Positions 32,283 through 42,719 of a DNA stretch of 64,000 bases are shown in pieces. The notes under the pieces were generated by a model, which had not been told where the DNA came from, searched no databases, and worked only from the letters and a program-made list of their open reading frames with translations. The stretch spans positions 61,517,448 through 61,581,447 of the forward strand of contig NC_086383.1 in assembly GCF_036588685.1 (NCBI RefSeq), given 5' to 3'. How positions within the stretch are numbered: position 1 is the first letter of the stretch; each line of letters begins with the position of its first letter. The DNA is from Mytilus trossulus. Its lineage: Eukaryota > Mollusca > Bivalvia > Mytilida > Mytilidae. The position numbers and the translations under genes were made by a program.

Positions 32283-34413
32283 ATGAAATTGTTCAAATTA
32301 TTATGGCATATTGTTATTCTAAATTATTTCCCAAAATTGATCGCCCTTAAGATCATAAAAAACATTTTATTAAAATTAAGTATGTCAATAAAGGCTTTGA
32401 TTTTGTAAATATTGGCGGTATATTTAACGACCATTCTGTTAAAGAACAAAATCCTGGATATTTTGACAATACTGAGCTACCTCTTATTTGTTATATTTAC
32501 AAGAAATCTACCCGGACATTTGTGTTTAATTATAGTCAATTTTGTAAAGATGTTAATATCAGTGAAAATAAACCTACTTCATGTAATTGCAGTAATTCCG
32601 AATATATTTATGGACCCATTTCCCATGTTATAACAGGAGCTCTTAACATCGAGAGTTAAAATCATTCCTCAGTAAAGGACCTTAATATCGTACCCCGTCA
32701 ATTATTAATTGGAATGAGTGTCGTAATATCATCCACGACTCACTCCATACTTACTGTATGAAATGGATAAAACGGGAAAAAGCTGACAAAAAATCTTTGG
32801 ACTCTTTTTAATTCAGTAATGAAGATAGTTGATATACGTATTCAACATTTTAAAGAACATTTTACTATTAACAATAACCACAATAAACCTATTTCTCGTA
32901 TCAAACATAAACTAAAAGAACTAGCCAAGGAATTTGTTTTTGTCCCTGCCGATAATATTATTATTGTTTGACGTAAATTTTACACTGAGGTTCTGAAAAA
33001 GGAAATCACCAATTCACCAACATTCCAACTGACTCCATTTTCAGAAAACGAAATCTGTAACAAATATAATCTTTTAGCCACCGCTTTACAAGCAGAGCCA
33101 AATACAATGAAAGTCCCAACTATGTATTGGCTTCCTAAGCTACACAAAACCCCTTACAAATAGAAATTTATTTCGTCTTCAAGCCATTGATCAACTACTA
33201 AATTGTCTATTCTTCTTACCAGCACACTTGGTACAATTAAAAACCTGATAATAAATTGTTCAAATAAGGCCTTCGAAAATAGTGGAATAAATTACTTTTG
33301 GAGTGTCAAGAACTCGTTGGAAGTACTTGATAAATTGCATGCTTATATTGGTGATTTTGAATCGGTTCAAAGTTTTGATTTTTCTACCCTGTATACCACA
33401 TTGCCTCACATTCTCATTAAAAAAAATCACACACCTAATTAAATGGGCATTAAAAAAATCAGAATGTGAATATATATGTTCAAACTCTTTCAGGTCATTT
33501 TTTAGTAGCAATAAACAAAAAAAGACTATGTTAATTGAACATGCTTTGATACTATATATGCCCTTGAATTTTTACTAGACAACATTTTTGTTCGCATTAG
33601 GGATTCCGTATATCGTCAGATTATCGGAATTCTAATGGGGACTAACTGTGCACCACTTATTGCGGACCTGTTTTTGTATTGTTATAAGTTACAATTTATG
33701 ACAAAAATAAGTAAAGACCATACGAAACAACATCTGATAAACAAATTTAATAATACTTTTAGATATTTGGATAATATTTTGGCTCTCAATAATGACGACT
33801 TCAGTATGTATATTAGTGAAATTTATCCTGTTGAACTTACTTTAAATAAAGCTTATACTAACAATGACCACTGCCCTTTTCTCGATCTTGATATCTATAT
33901 CACTAACGGAAAGCTGAATACTAAAATTTATGATAAAAGGGATAATTTTTCATTTCCTATCGTCAATTATCCGTTTTTAGATGGTGACGTTCCCTTGTCA
34001 CCATCTTACGGTGTTTATATATCTCAACTTGTAAGATTCGCTCGTGTATGTAACAATGTTTTAGATTTTAACAAGAGAAATTAATGTATTACTGAAAAGT
34101 TATTACACCAGGGTTTTCGATATTACAAACAAGTCAAAACATTTATTAAATTTTATCATCGGTATAAAGGCATCATTCGTAAATATAGCTCAACATGCAG
34201 ACTTCTAATACGTTCAGGTATTTCACATGCAATTTTTTATGGAAATATTCTTTATAAAGCACAAAGGTGTCAGTATTCACCTCAGAAACTTACAAAACTT
34301 TTGAATAGACTAATCAAGAAGGGATATAATTACTATACTGTTGTCAAGTCATTAAAGATTGCATATTTTGGCGTTAATATTGAGTCACTGATAAGGTCTT
34401 TGCATCGGAACTA
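32283..34413 (+). pseudogene. Penelope-like reverse transcriptase, degenerate
   Basis: Spread over several frames. Blocks in order: KKSTRTFVFNYSQFCKDVNI; NWNECR and KREKADKKSLDSF; NKPISRIKHKLKELAKEF; YWLPKLHKTPYK; SVQSFDFSTLYTTLPH (motif A, catalytic Asp); MGTNCAPLIADLFLYCY (motif B); FRYLDNIL (motif C, second Asp changed to Asn); FLDLDIYITNG; IYDKRDNFSFPIVNYPFLDG; YGVYISQLVRFARVC; and a C-terminal ISHAIFYGNILYKA ending about 34413. In-frame TGA occurs at 32969 (IIIV-x-RKFY), 33188 (SSSSH-x-STTKLS) and 33536 (YVN-x-TCFDT). TAG at 33161 and TAA at 34082 are true stops. No endonuclease follows the RT. Confidence 0.8.
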
Positions 34414-34465
34414 AACACATTTATTCTAAAAACAGTTGCTGACATGACACGGGTTATGTTCTTCT

Positions 34466-34530
34466 CATATATGTAATGATGGTATGATACTAAACCCCTA
34501 ACGGGAAGGATTGTGTCTGATGTTCATATG
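34466..34530 (+). promoter_or_regulatory. SECIS-like hairpin in the element's 3' region (type II layout)
   Basis: A SECIS directs selenocysteine insertion at UGA codons in eukaryotic mRNAs. Visible layout: lower stem CATATATG (34466-34473) with CATATG (34525-34530); a short internal loop; 5' quartet TGAT (34477-34480); upper stem GGTATGATACT paired with AGGATTGTGTC at about 10 of 11 positions counting G-U; unpaired AAA (34492-34494) exactly 11 nt after the quartet; mini-stem CCC/GGG; 3' quartet TGAT (34518-34521). The paired TGAT quartets would form the tandem G-A pairs of the kink-turn core. It lies about 50 nt after the RT stop. Confidence 0.7.
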
Positions 34531-36838
34531 ATGAAATCATAATCTTTCAGTCAGTTTAATTGAAGTCTGGAGCTGGCATGTCAGTTAACTGCTAGTAGTC
34601 TGTTGTTATTTATGTATTATTGTCATTTTGTTTATTTTCTTTGGTTACATCTTCTGACATCAGACTCGGACTTCAATTGAACTGAATTTTAATGTGCGTA
34701 TTGTTATGCGTTTACTTTTCTACATTGGTTAGAGGTATAGGGGGAGGGTTGAGATCTCACAAACATGTTTAACCCCGCCGCATTTTTGCGCCTGTCCCAA
34801 GTCAGGAGCCTCTGGCCTTTGTTAGTCTTGTATTATTTTAATTTTAGTTTCTTGTGTACAATTTGGAAATTAGTATGGCGTTCATTATCACTGAACTAGT
34901 ATATATTTGTTTCGGGGCCAGCTGAAGGACGCCTCCGGGTGCAGGAATTTCTCTCGCTACATTGAAGACCTGTTGGTGACCTTCTGCTGTTGTTTTTTAT
35001 TTGGTCGGGTTGTTGTCTCTTTGACACATTCCCCATTCTATTCTCAATTTTAATTCTTAAAATGTACACACAATTTACGCTGACACCCTAAACCAAATCC
35101 AAAGAAAAGAATCATTGTGTTATCTTAACTTACAATATTTTTAATATAACGAATATATAAGCGTTTTATGTGTGCTCCTTTTAGTATAGTGTGTTAAAGC
35201 TACCATAAGTAGAGTTCGTGTAGTCATGATCGAATATTGCCTATTTAGTAGGAAATGATTGCTAATTTGAAATTTGCATCATACGTTAGTCAACAATCCA
35301 GTAGAATACGATAAAATTTATGACATAAAGTTACATGGGACACTTTCGAAAATTTATCATATAACTATGAAAGGCCTCAAACAGTCATACTCATAGGACA
35401 TGTTTTTAATCATACGAGAGTTAAGGAAACTAGGCAATATTCAAATAAAAGAGAGAAAAAAATGATACTGATGTTCTTATGTTCTTCGGACAAATTTTAA
35501 ACAATATATGAGGGTATGGGTCTGAAAACAAGTTAAGCTGTTGGGCTTAAGGTTTCAACGTTTCTCTTTTTCTTTTTTTTTTTTTTTTTTATCTCCGAGC
35601 AAACTATTTCAGTCCTGGTTTCCCTGTAAAACACACTTCACAGTCATTGCGTAGTTAATTCTCGTCTTTATAATTATACTTTAAATATTGTCACTGTGTG
35701 TTAAGCAAATGTCAATAAATGGGTATCAGTGATATTAAGCATTTGTCAATAATTTTCCTACAAAGCTTTTGTCCATTATATTTTTTATTTAAAATAAGCT
35801 GGTCCATTCCTTGATGACGCTTAAAAGTAGAAACGAGACAGCAATCTGACAATACGAAAAAGACACCAAGAGGTGAACTCACTGTATTCAACAGTATATA
35901 AAGTCTTTATCAATTTGGCTGAAAATTCGTTTCTTTATTCTTTAATTTTATAAACCAGTTTTCTGTATTATCTATTTATTTCGGCCATTATTCCCTTAAA
36001 AAAATGTATTTGCAAACCCCATTATTCCCTTATCTTCGAACCCCATTACATTTTTCTATCTTTTATTTCCGAAATCCATTTTTCCTTATTCTTAATTCGT
36101 TTACCCTTTATTCTTTACCTTTTAGCTCATGCTGCTTTATTATGTAAACCCCATCTATAGATCTTATGGACACGCGTCGTAATGGATTGTTATTGTAAAT
36201 TACTGCAAATCTAGACAACATTACTAAAATTGCTACGAAAACGTATGAAGCTTTAGTAGTTGTAAATTAGGATGAAAAATGTCTTAAAACTAGTTTCAAA
36301 GGAAATAAATGTCTGTGTGGAAATCATCAGCCATACCTCTTTCAACATGTTTATCCTACTACATACATGTGTTCACATTTACCTCTGAATTAGGGGTTTC
36401 TGAGTACATCTGCAACCTTTCACGGATCTTTAAATTTCAAATATTTAGTATTATCGGAATAGGCTTTTAATTTCTGGAACTGAGTGGATGTGAAATTCTC
36501 ACATATTAATTACAAACAAAAGTAAAAATTCTTTATGATAATGTTTATACAAAACAAAGGGTAGGTCTTGAGAGGGCAGTTGGCGCCGGACGCGGTTTCT
36601 GTTTGTAAGCTTCAGCGGAAAAGGTAATGGATTTTTATAGAAAAGTACCTGTATTGATAATATAAACGTTTGATTAATTATTTCTTCATAGAATAGATAT
36701 CAATTGCCTGACAATTTATAATTGTTACACCACACATAATATAATTTTATTTTTATAAATAATTATTTTTTCCCTTTTTGTTTCTTGTCATATTTGATCA
36801 GGTCAGCATTTAAAGAACACCTTTAATCGTATATACTA

Positions 36839-37200
36839 GTGTTGTCAACGGTTAATCGGTTAACCGGTTAACCGTTTGAACGACCGAGTACCGAATACTA
36901 AAAACACAAACCGGTTAACCGATTTTTTTTTCGATTTTAATAGACTTGATATAAATTTGTATTGAAAGCATTAAATAGTCAAGTTTTATATTAGTAATAA
37001 CAAATCGATGAACTACATGCATGAATAATAGTGATAATAACAAATAGATTAACTACATGTATTCACAATATGAGCAAACATGGGATAATACATATCAGTT
37101 CAGTAAAAGAACTTTAATTTAAATAAAATGTCCGAACATAACAAATGGATATTTATAAAAAAAATCTTAAGTCGACATGTAATATATACGACGCTTGGCC
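36839..37200. mobile_element. Putative truncated DNA transposon end (GGTTAACCGGTTAACC type)
   Basis: Starts with GTGTTGTCAACGGTTAATCG and the palindromic block GGTTAACCGGTTAACCG, followed by a second ACCGGTTAACCG at about 36910. Arm A homology stops exactly here, so this is the start of an insertion. Ends of this form occur on some hAT-type elements in animals; no transposase is visible and the far end was not located. Confidence 0.45.
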
Positions 37201-39069
37201 TAGATTTCAGGACGCATCACACTTATTCATAGAGCATTCAACACTTGTATCGAAGTTAAGAGTTCGGTAGTGCAAAACAATGGATTTTAGAATAACAACG
37301 AAACATATTTGATCAATGCCCAGTGCAAATGTTTCATGAATATTCATTCAAATAATAGATATCAATGTAATACGTCTGTTCTCTCAAAAAAAAAATCAAT
37401 TAACTCAATAGGAATGTAATAGCTAATAGGTATGTAGACAGGATGGAGCGCAGCACATTTTGACCTAACGGAGTAAGAGGTACTAAAACGGGGACGAAAT
37501 TCAAATATAGAGCAACTAACAGAACCCTTTTGAATAATTCCAAGCGTCCCTTCAAAGTACAGAGTACATGGCATTCTTCTTTCATGAAGTATCGAATTCA
37601 ACTTACCAAATATGACCTGTCGTGCTTGCGAATTTAAACATATGCACAGCCTTTTAGACAATCTACTTTCGCAAAAGTTAAACATGTTCCAACGGACAGA
37701 AGAACTACAGGAATGTTCAAAATTATCTTGGTCAATCCTTATGATTGAATTGATCGGAAATTGAATCTTTTGAATAATACTTTTTAATGTTTCATTAACA
37801 AAGGAATAATTAAGTTGGCGAACACAATTATAAGAAATCTATTTAATTAAAATAACAGCAATAAAAAGATAACAAATATTTGCAATTGGATATAAAATAT
37901 GAACAATGACAAAAATACTGAAAGAAGTTACAATATTAATAAATATTGAGATAAAACAATGCTTAAAAAAACAATAGCACGTGCATTTTCTCGTGAAGTT
38001 ATGACAGGTGACCATGTATAAAGTGAATCACAAGTAATAAATAAACAAAACATAGGAGTGTGCGTCTTACCTGAGCTACACATGTAATAACCAGCAAAAG
38101 TATTAAAAGTCTTAAAACATTTTTAAGTGTTATAATAATATGCCCTAGCAAGATACATAAAAATCAACCTTAAGAATAACAATAACAAAAGTAAACCTAA
38201 TTTAGGTAAACAGGATAACAAGGTACATGCTTAGTGATGTACGCATTCAACAACAAAAATTATAAAAAATTAAAACAAAACTTCTGAAAGACTTGGATCA
38301 CTTTTAGAACACAAAATATTAGCATTGATAAAAATAGTGTCATAGCCTATGAGGAAATCATTTCATTATTAATCATTTTAAAATCAAGCTACTTCCCGAA
38401 TGACCAAAATCTATTTTATATGTGTTTATCTCGTCCTCATTTTGAAGATGTAAATTTGATATATACGTCTGACTACTTTTGCAGTGTAAATGCGTCATAA
38501 ATATAAATCTATATCGAAATGTTTTTTCTTTTAGGCTATTTTTTATGTTAAACCTCTTAAGTGCATTTTTCCTATCACATTCTCAAAAGCTTTTGAAAAA
38601 TATGTATAATTAAATATGAAGGAAATCGACAGGAAATGAGTTGGCGAAAAGTGGCTAAAAAAATACAAAGTTCTTTATTACCATGGCCAATCTATGAAAA
38701 GTATGAAGTAATTAAACAGAAGCTATCAAAGACTCCAATTTACAATCAAACAATTTACACTATTTAAGATCTGCATCATTGAAAATAATTATATTTAATT
38801 TAGTATTTGAAACATAATACAATTCTTAATATATTATATTGTATTAATAAAAATTGTAAAGCATCCCATTTTTCATCAAACCATCAAAACTTTAAACACA
38901 GAAGTACAACATTATAATAAATACATAATATGTACAATTAAAAGAACAATAAAATAGCTCATACAAAATATAAATTTCAATAATAGTAACTTAATTTTAC
39001 TTTTGAGATTGATTTTGGCACATGATTGGAGGGTCATATGAATCATTTACGGATCCACAAAATTAGAAC
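37201..39069. other. Intergenic downstream of IAP-a
   Basis: AT-rich, no supported gene. The overlapping minus-strand ORFs at 37362-37685 have unusual length for this base composition but no domain or splice context that I recognise; they are probably part of a repeat. Confidence 0.4.
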
Positions 39070-39070
39070 T

Positions 39071-39138
39071 TATGCGAGGTAAGTTTTTACAGTTCCTTTA
39101 ACGTAAGTCCTGCATATGGTACATTTTCTCGTTGCAGG
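39071..39138 (-). pseudogene. Relic of a duplicated RING exon end
   Basis: A 68-base stretch matches the end of the RING exon 39192-39259 at about 58 positions. The frame is intact: RKCTICRTYVKGTVKTYLA and TAA, with the last RING Cys pair. Most differences are silent (for example TAT/TAC, GTC/GTT, CTA/CTC). The rest of the RING is missing upstream. It lies immediately downstream of the intact exon. Confidence 0.65.
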
Positions 39139-39191
39139 TTGATTTGGTAGTCATCGTTATCATTTGATTGGTTGATCCACTGAAATATAAC

Positions 39192-39388
39192 TTATGCTAG
39201 ATAAGTTTTTACAGTTCCTTTGACATACGTCCTACATACGGGACATTTTCTCATGGCAGGAGCGCAGTCAATACAACACACAATATGTCCGCATGGCAGA
39301 AAGGCAATGGATGCCTCTAGATCTAAACATACTTTACAGAGTCGCTGGTCCCTCAATTGTCTGTTTTCTTCTATCAAATTTTCTGTAT
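39192..39388 (-). CDS. IAP-a exon: C-terminal RING finger
   Basis: 197-nt terminal coding exon (acceptor TATATTTCAG). RING: LCKVCLDLEASIAFLPCGH, VCCIDC, KCPVCR, then TYVKGTVKTYLA and TAA, C3HC4 with the short hydrophobic tail that IAP RINGs use for dimerisation and E2 binding. Confidence 0.9.
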
Positions 39389-42300
39389 CTGAAATATAAA
39401 TAAAAATACAGTTTCTGTATTTGTGCAAAATGCTCTCTTGTTTGATTGCTAGTTTATACTATTTTAGCTAACAAAAATGAAGGAAGTCAGTACTAACATG
39501 GCTAATGTCAAATTGTAAATTTTATTTTTTTTGGCTTATTAAAAATATATCTATAAACAGCTGCGCAATGAGCCAATGATACGCCCGTCGCTACTTGAAA
39601 GAATAAAATTCAATAACTTTTCAATGTCGTATCAGAAATTCGTCATTTTCTAGTTTTGAGCTTACTTGCTAAAAGGTATTACTTAAAAATCTGAAATATC
39701 TGTTATACATGGAGTTTAATTTAGTATATTTCCTTGCTTTGGCAATTTAATTGTTTACAAAATGTGAGAAAATCAATAGAAAGCATACCATCAAAGAGTA
39801 AATTCTGTTCAATTACTGTGTTGTCTAAGCCATTGCACTGAGTACTGGTACAATCTGATTTCTGGTCACCTGCCGTGTTCGTGTTATTACCATGTTGAGT
39901 CACGTCTGTTGTTGCTCCTTGTTGTTGATGTTGAGTATCATCATCTAGTAAAATGTGCATTACGTCTGTTGCTGATATGCTGTTCATATCTGAAATGATT
40001 ATGAATAATTATATGATATTGCATATTTCATGCAAGCGATCAAAACAAGAAGTATTGCGCATCAGCTGTGAATTTCACCAATTCTATAAACATCTGTTTT
40101 TGATTCATAAGGGTGAAATATAAACTTGTTATTTTTTTAATTTCTTTTAACTAATATTAATTTCATTTTATTAATTGTGTAGTTTAGTAATAATGATTAA
40201 GGCTACAAATCTAACTGCCTTTATCTTCTTATATATCGTTCGTATTATGTCGTTTTAGACATCTAATAAAATTGCAAGAGTTCATACCTTTTCCGGAAGT
40301 CGTTAGATGCTGGTAGGCATTTATAACCTGTTGATCAGTATATCCCATTTCAATGACACTTCTAGCAGCAACTGTTTTTAATATGTCATTGTGTGTTGTT
40401 CTAGTAGTACTGGTATAAACAGCAGAGGAGGAAGTTTGAGCACTTGGTGCTGTCGTCTTGGTATTTTCAGTTGTTACATTGGTTTCTCGGTCCTGAAAAA
40501 GAAAAGATCAATCTTGTTTAAAATGTCAATGAATGTTAGGGAAAATTTAAAAAATTTGGATAAACCATGTATGAAAACTGGTAAAAGGATAGTTTGTTTT
40601 ATATGCAAATCAATGTAACTGCATGTTGCATCGTGTCACTCAGAAGAACAACAATCAACCATGTAATTGAACAAAAAAGAACACCAATGGTACATCTATC
40701 TACCACATACCGGTGCGCATTGTTCACTCCTACGAGTTCACTGATTTAGATTTGGATATTATTTGTTGTTTAGGAGGGGTGAGTGTTGTCTAAAAAGTTA
40801 AGTTGGTTGAAGTGGTGTTATGATCAAAATCAAATATATTCTCTAAAAGACAATAGTATTAGTTTTGCATGTAAACGGATAAGGAAGTTCGTTATTCATT
40901 GAAATCGTCTTTATGTTTGTCAAGTTTTGGTCTCATTGTTATCAAATTTATCATTGATATCATCATTTTCATTTTGTCTCATAAGTTTGCCATTATAGAA
41001 CATAGGTTTGAAAATAATATGTATTAGACAATAAGAAGTATTTTTTCGGCTTTGCAATGTACATTCGGGTTAATTGAATTTTGTAAACTTTGTACTTACT
41101 ATTTCTTCTTGTCTTTTCTGAACGGCGTTGATGAAATTTTCTCCTTTGTTTTGTTTCAGGAAAGTACATTTCGGAAACCATCTGGCATGTTCAACCCATG
41201 GATCGTCACCTGCTTCCCAGTTTCGCAGTCCTCCCCCACAGAAAAAGCATCTGGTATAGTCATGGTATCCCGCAAACAGAAAACCAGCTAGAGCCATCTG
41301 ACGTGGTGATTGGTCTAAATATGATGGCCAACCTTCAAAGGAACTGATCCGAACAGTCAAGCATGCATAGTTAGGATACTTAGGTTTTTCCAGGTGTATT
41401 CCAAGTGATTCGAATTCGGTGTTATGCTGGCATGAACTTGTACCAGTAGCATTATTGTTTTCAATGGATGTCTGTGTTTCTTGACTATTCGCGTTCCCTG
41501 TTGCAAAGCTAGTTCTGTCCCTATTAGATGGTGAACGTATTTGGTTTCCCAGTCTTTCCTGTACATTGTTGCTGGTACTATTGTAAGATGAGCTTACTTG
41601 TAGTCTAGGTTCTGATGTTGATGATGCATTTTCTGACTGATTCAAACCTTGACTTGTAACAGTTCTTGTATCAACAGTAGACTCAGTATTATTCGAAACA
41701 ACCGTTGTCCGTTCTTCTTGAGTTCCAGACGATGCGAATCTTGGTTCCGCTAGCAGTGCGCATGATGGTGACAGCATGCGATGCATGACGACAGGGTCGT
41801 CACCCGATTTCCATTTGTCATATGTAACTCCGCACGAAAAGCACTTTGTTTTTTTTCCGTCAATGTAGTAAAAACCAGTCTTAGCCATTTTAATTAGATT
41901 TATATCAATTTCTCGTGGGAAATTGCTACACGATGACACTCTAAGAAGTTCATTTGACATTGACTCGCCATGGGATACTGGCGTACCACTTGAAATGCTC
42001 TCAAAATAGTTTGTTAAACTGAATGGACATAATTGAGGTTGAGACTGTGGAAAAATGCGTACTCGCAATAAATCTCCAAGTACATTGTAGCTGTCTTTAT
42101 TCTGTTGTAAGCTTGATTCATTTTGAACTTTACTGACGGTCGCAATATTCTTTAAAGCAGTACTATAGCGTATTGCCATAAACTCCTGATGATTTATAAC
42201 GTGTTCCATATCCGAAGACATTGTTTTGTCAGCCATTGTTTCTAGTCTTTCTATGGTCAGTCTTAAATTCGTTGAATGTTCTTTAATTTTGGCGAATGAT

Positions 42301-42650
42301 TTCAGTCTATTTATAATTTCTGGAATTTTTGCTGGGCCCGAAAGGTTTAGTGCTAGAGTCAGTTGTTGAACTTTTTCGTCGAGTTCTTTCAGGTCACTGC
42401 AAACTTTTTCATATCCTTTTTCATTCTCTTTGTCATGTGTCGTATCATGTTCATGCGTGTCGTCAGTATCTTGTAAACACGTGCTTTCTGGTGTTAGGTC
42501 AGTTTGTACAGAACGAGAAAGCATGAGAGGCCCTTGCCCAGTATCACTAAATGATCTTTGGAATAATCTTGGTTGGCACATTGTTGAATCGATGCGTAAT
42601 TGTTGAATTTGTATTAGTGGAATAAAATCTGACGTATCTGAACAACACAT
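39192..42650 (-). CDS. Inhibitor-of-apoptosis protein, BIR-BIR-UBA-RING (IAP-a)
   Basis: Four exons: 42650-41100 (start codon to end, two BIRs), 40492-40288 (UBA), 39989-39789 (linker), 39388-39192 (RING, TAA). Splice phases 0, 1, 1 agree and the CDS totals 2154 nt, 717 aa. Both BIRs keep C-x2-C-x16-H-x6-C, and the RING keeps all eight ligands. The family binds and ubiquitinates caspases and signalling partners in the cytosol; UBA binds ubiquitin chains. Layout resembles BIRC2/BIRC3/XIAP types, but I cannot assign orthology; large IAP expansions are known in bivalves. The ATG encoding MCCSDTS was chosen because an acceptor (TTTATTTAG) lies 15 bases upstream; an additional 5' coding exon is possible (46293-46110). 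Confidence 0.85.
39789..39989 (-). CDS. IAP-a exon: linker
   Basis: A 201-nt exon (acceptor CATTTCAG, donor GTATGC, phase 1 to 1). It encodes NSISATDVMHILLDDDTQHQ followed by a Gln/Thr/Asn-rich low-complexity linker ending NLLFDG. It sits between UBA and RING, as in other IAPs; CARD was looked for and not seen. Confidence 0.75.
40288..40492 (-). CDS. IAP-a exon: UBA domain
   Basis: 205-nt exon (acceptor CTTTTTCAG, donor GTATGA, phase 0 to 1). After a Thr/Ser-rich stretch it encodes LKTVAARSVIEMGYTDQQVI and NAYQHL, the ubiquitin-associated domain of IAPs with its M-G-Y/F loop. Confidence 0.8.
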
Positions 42651-42664
42651 AATTGCAGAAACTT
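41100..42664 (-). CDS. IAP-a exon: coiled-coil N-terminus and two BIR domains
   Basis: Coding from 42650 gives 517 residues. Residues about 80-110 (KVCSDLKELDEKVQQLTLAL) look like a coiled coil. BIR1 (about 235-305) contains FPREIDINLIKMAKTGFYY, CFSCGVTYDKWKSGDDP and SPSC. A Ser/Thr/Asn-rich linker follows. BIR2 (about 430-500) contains MALAGFLFAGYHDYTRCFFC, GDDPWVEHARWFPKC. Donor GTAAGT at 41099. BIR2 has the full GDDPW and is the likelier peptide-binding BIR. Confidence 0.85.
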
Positions 42665-42719
42665 CTAAATAAAAGAAAAATAAAAAAATAAGTAGAGAAA
42701 TATAGTCTTGTATCAAGAT

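Larger units (their letters stand above)
31284..35053 (+). mobile_element. Naiad-like Penelope retroelement with putative selenocysteine codons
   Basis: A roughly 3.77-kb insertion whose borders are set by the empty site in the inverted arm B (about 48910-48945). Order: 5' region, GIY-YIG endonuclease ORF (31447-32193), linker, reverse transcriptase (to 34413), SECIS-like hairpin (34466-34530), and a tail of about 500 bp that is also found alone elsewhere. Endonuclease before RT is the permuted arrangement of the Naiad/Chlamys clade; canonical Penelope elements have it after RT. To my knowledge some Naiads of bivalves have been reported as selenoproteins, which fits the in-frame TGAs. This copy is dead: TAA/TAG stops, frameshifts, and YLDN in place of the catalytic YLDD. 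Confidence 0.8.
30690..36838. repeat. Large inverted duplication, arm A (interrupted)
   Basis: Sequence at about 30690-31098, 31264-31283 and 35054-36838 is present in reverse complement at about 49370-46745 (arm B). Diagnostic matches include CACACTTTTCTTACGTACGT, GTACACACAATTTACGCTGA and AGGGTAGGTCTTGAGAGGGC, each with its reverse complement in arm B. The arms are clearly diverged. Arm A is interrupted by a foldback element (31099-31258) and the Naiad-like element (31284-35053), both absent from arm B. Confidence 0.8.

Noticed and set aside
32412-32633. 73-codon ORF inside the Penelope-like element
   Set aside because: It is out of frame with the RT blocks read across the same bases.
32756-32760. 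TGA in TACTGTATGAAATGG as another selenocysteine codon
   Set aside because: In the RT frame it reads TAC TGT ATG AAA TGG, so the TGA is out of frame.
37362-37685. Overlapping 107- and 61-codon minus-strand ORFs
   Set aside because: No domain or splice context; overlapping open frames in AT-rich, probably repetitive DNA.
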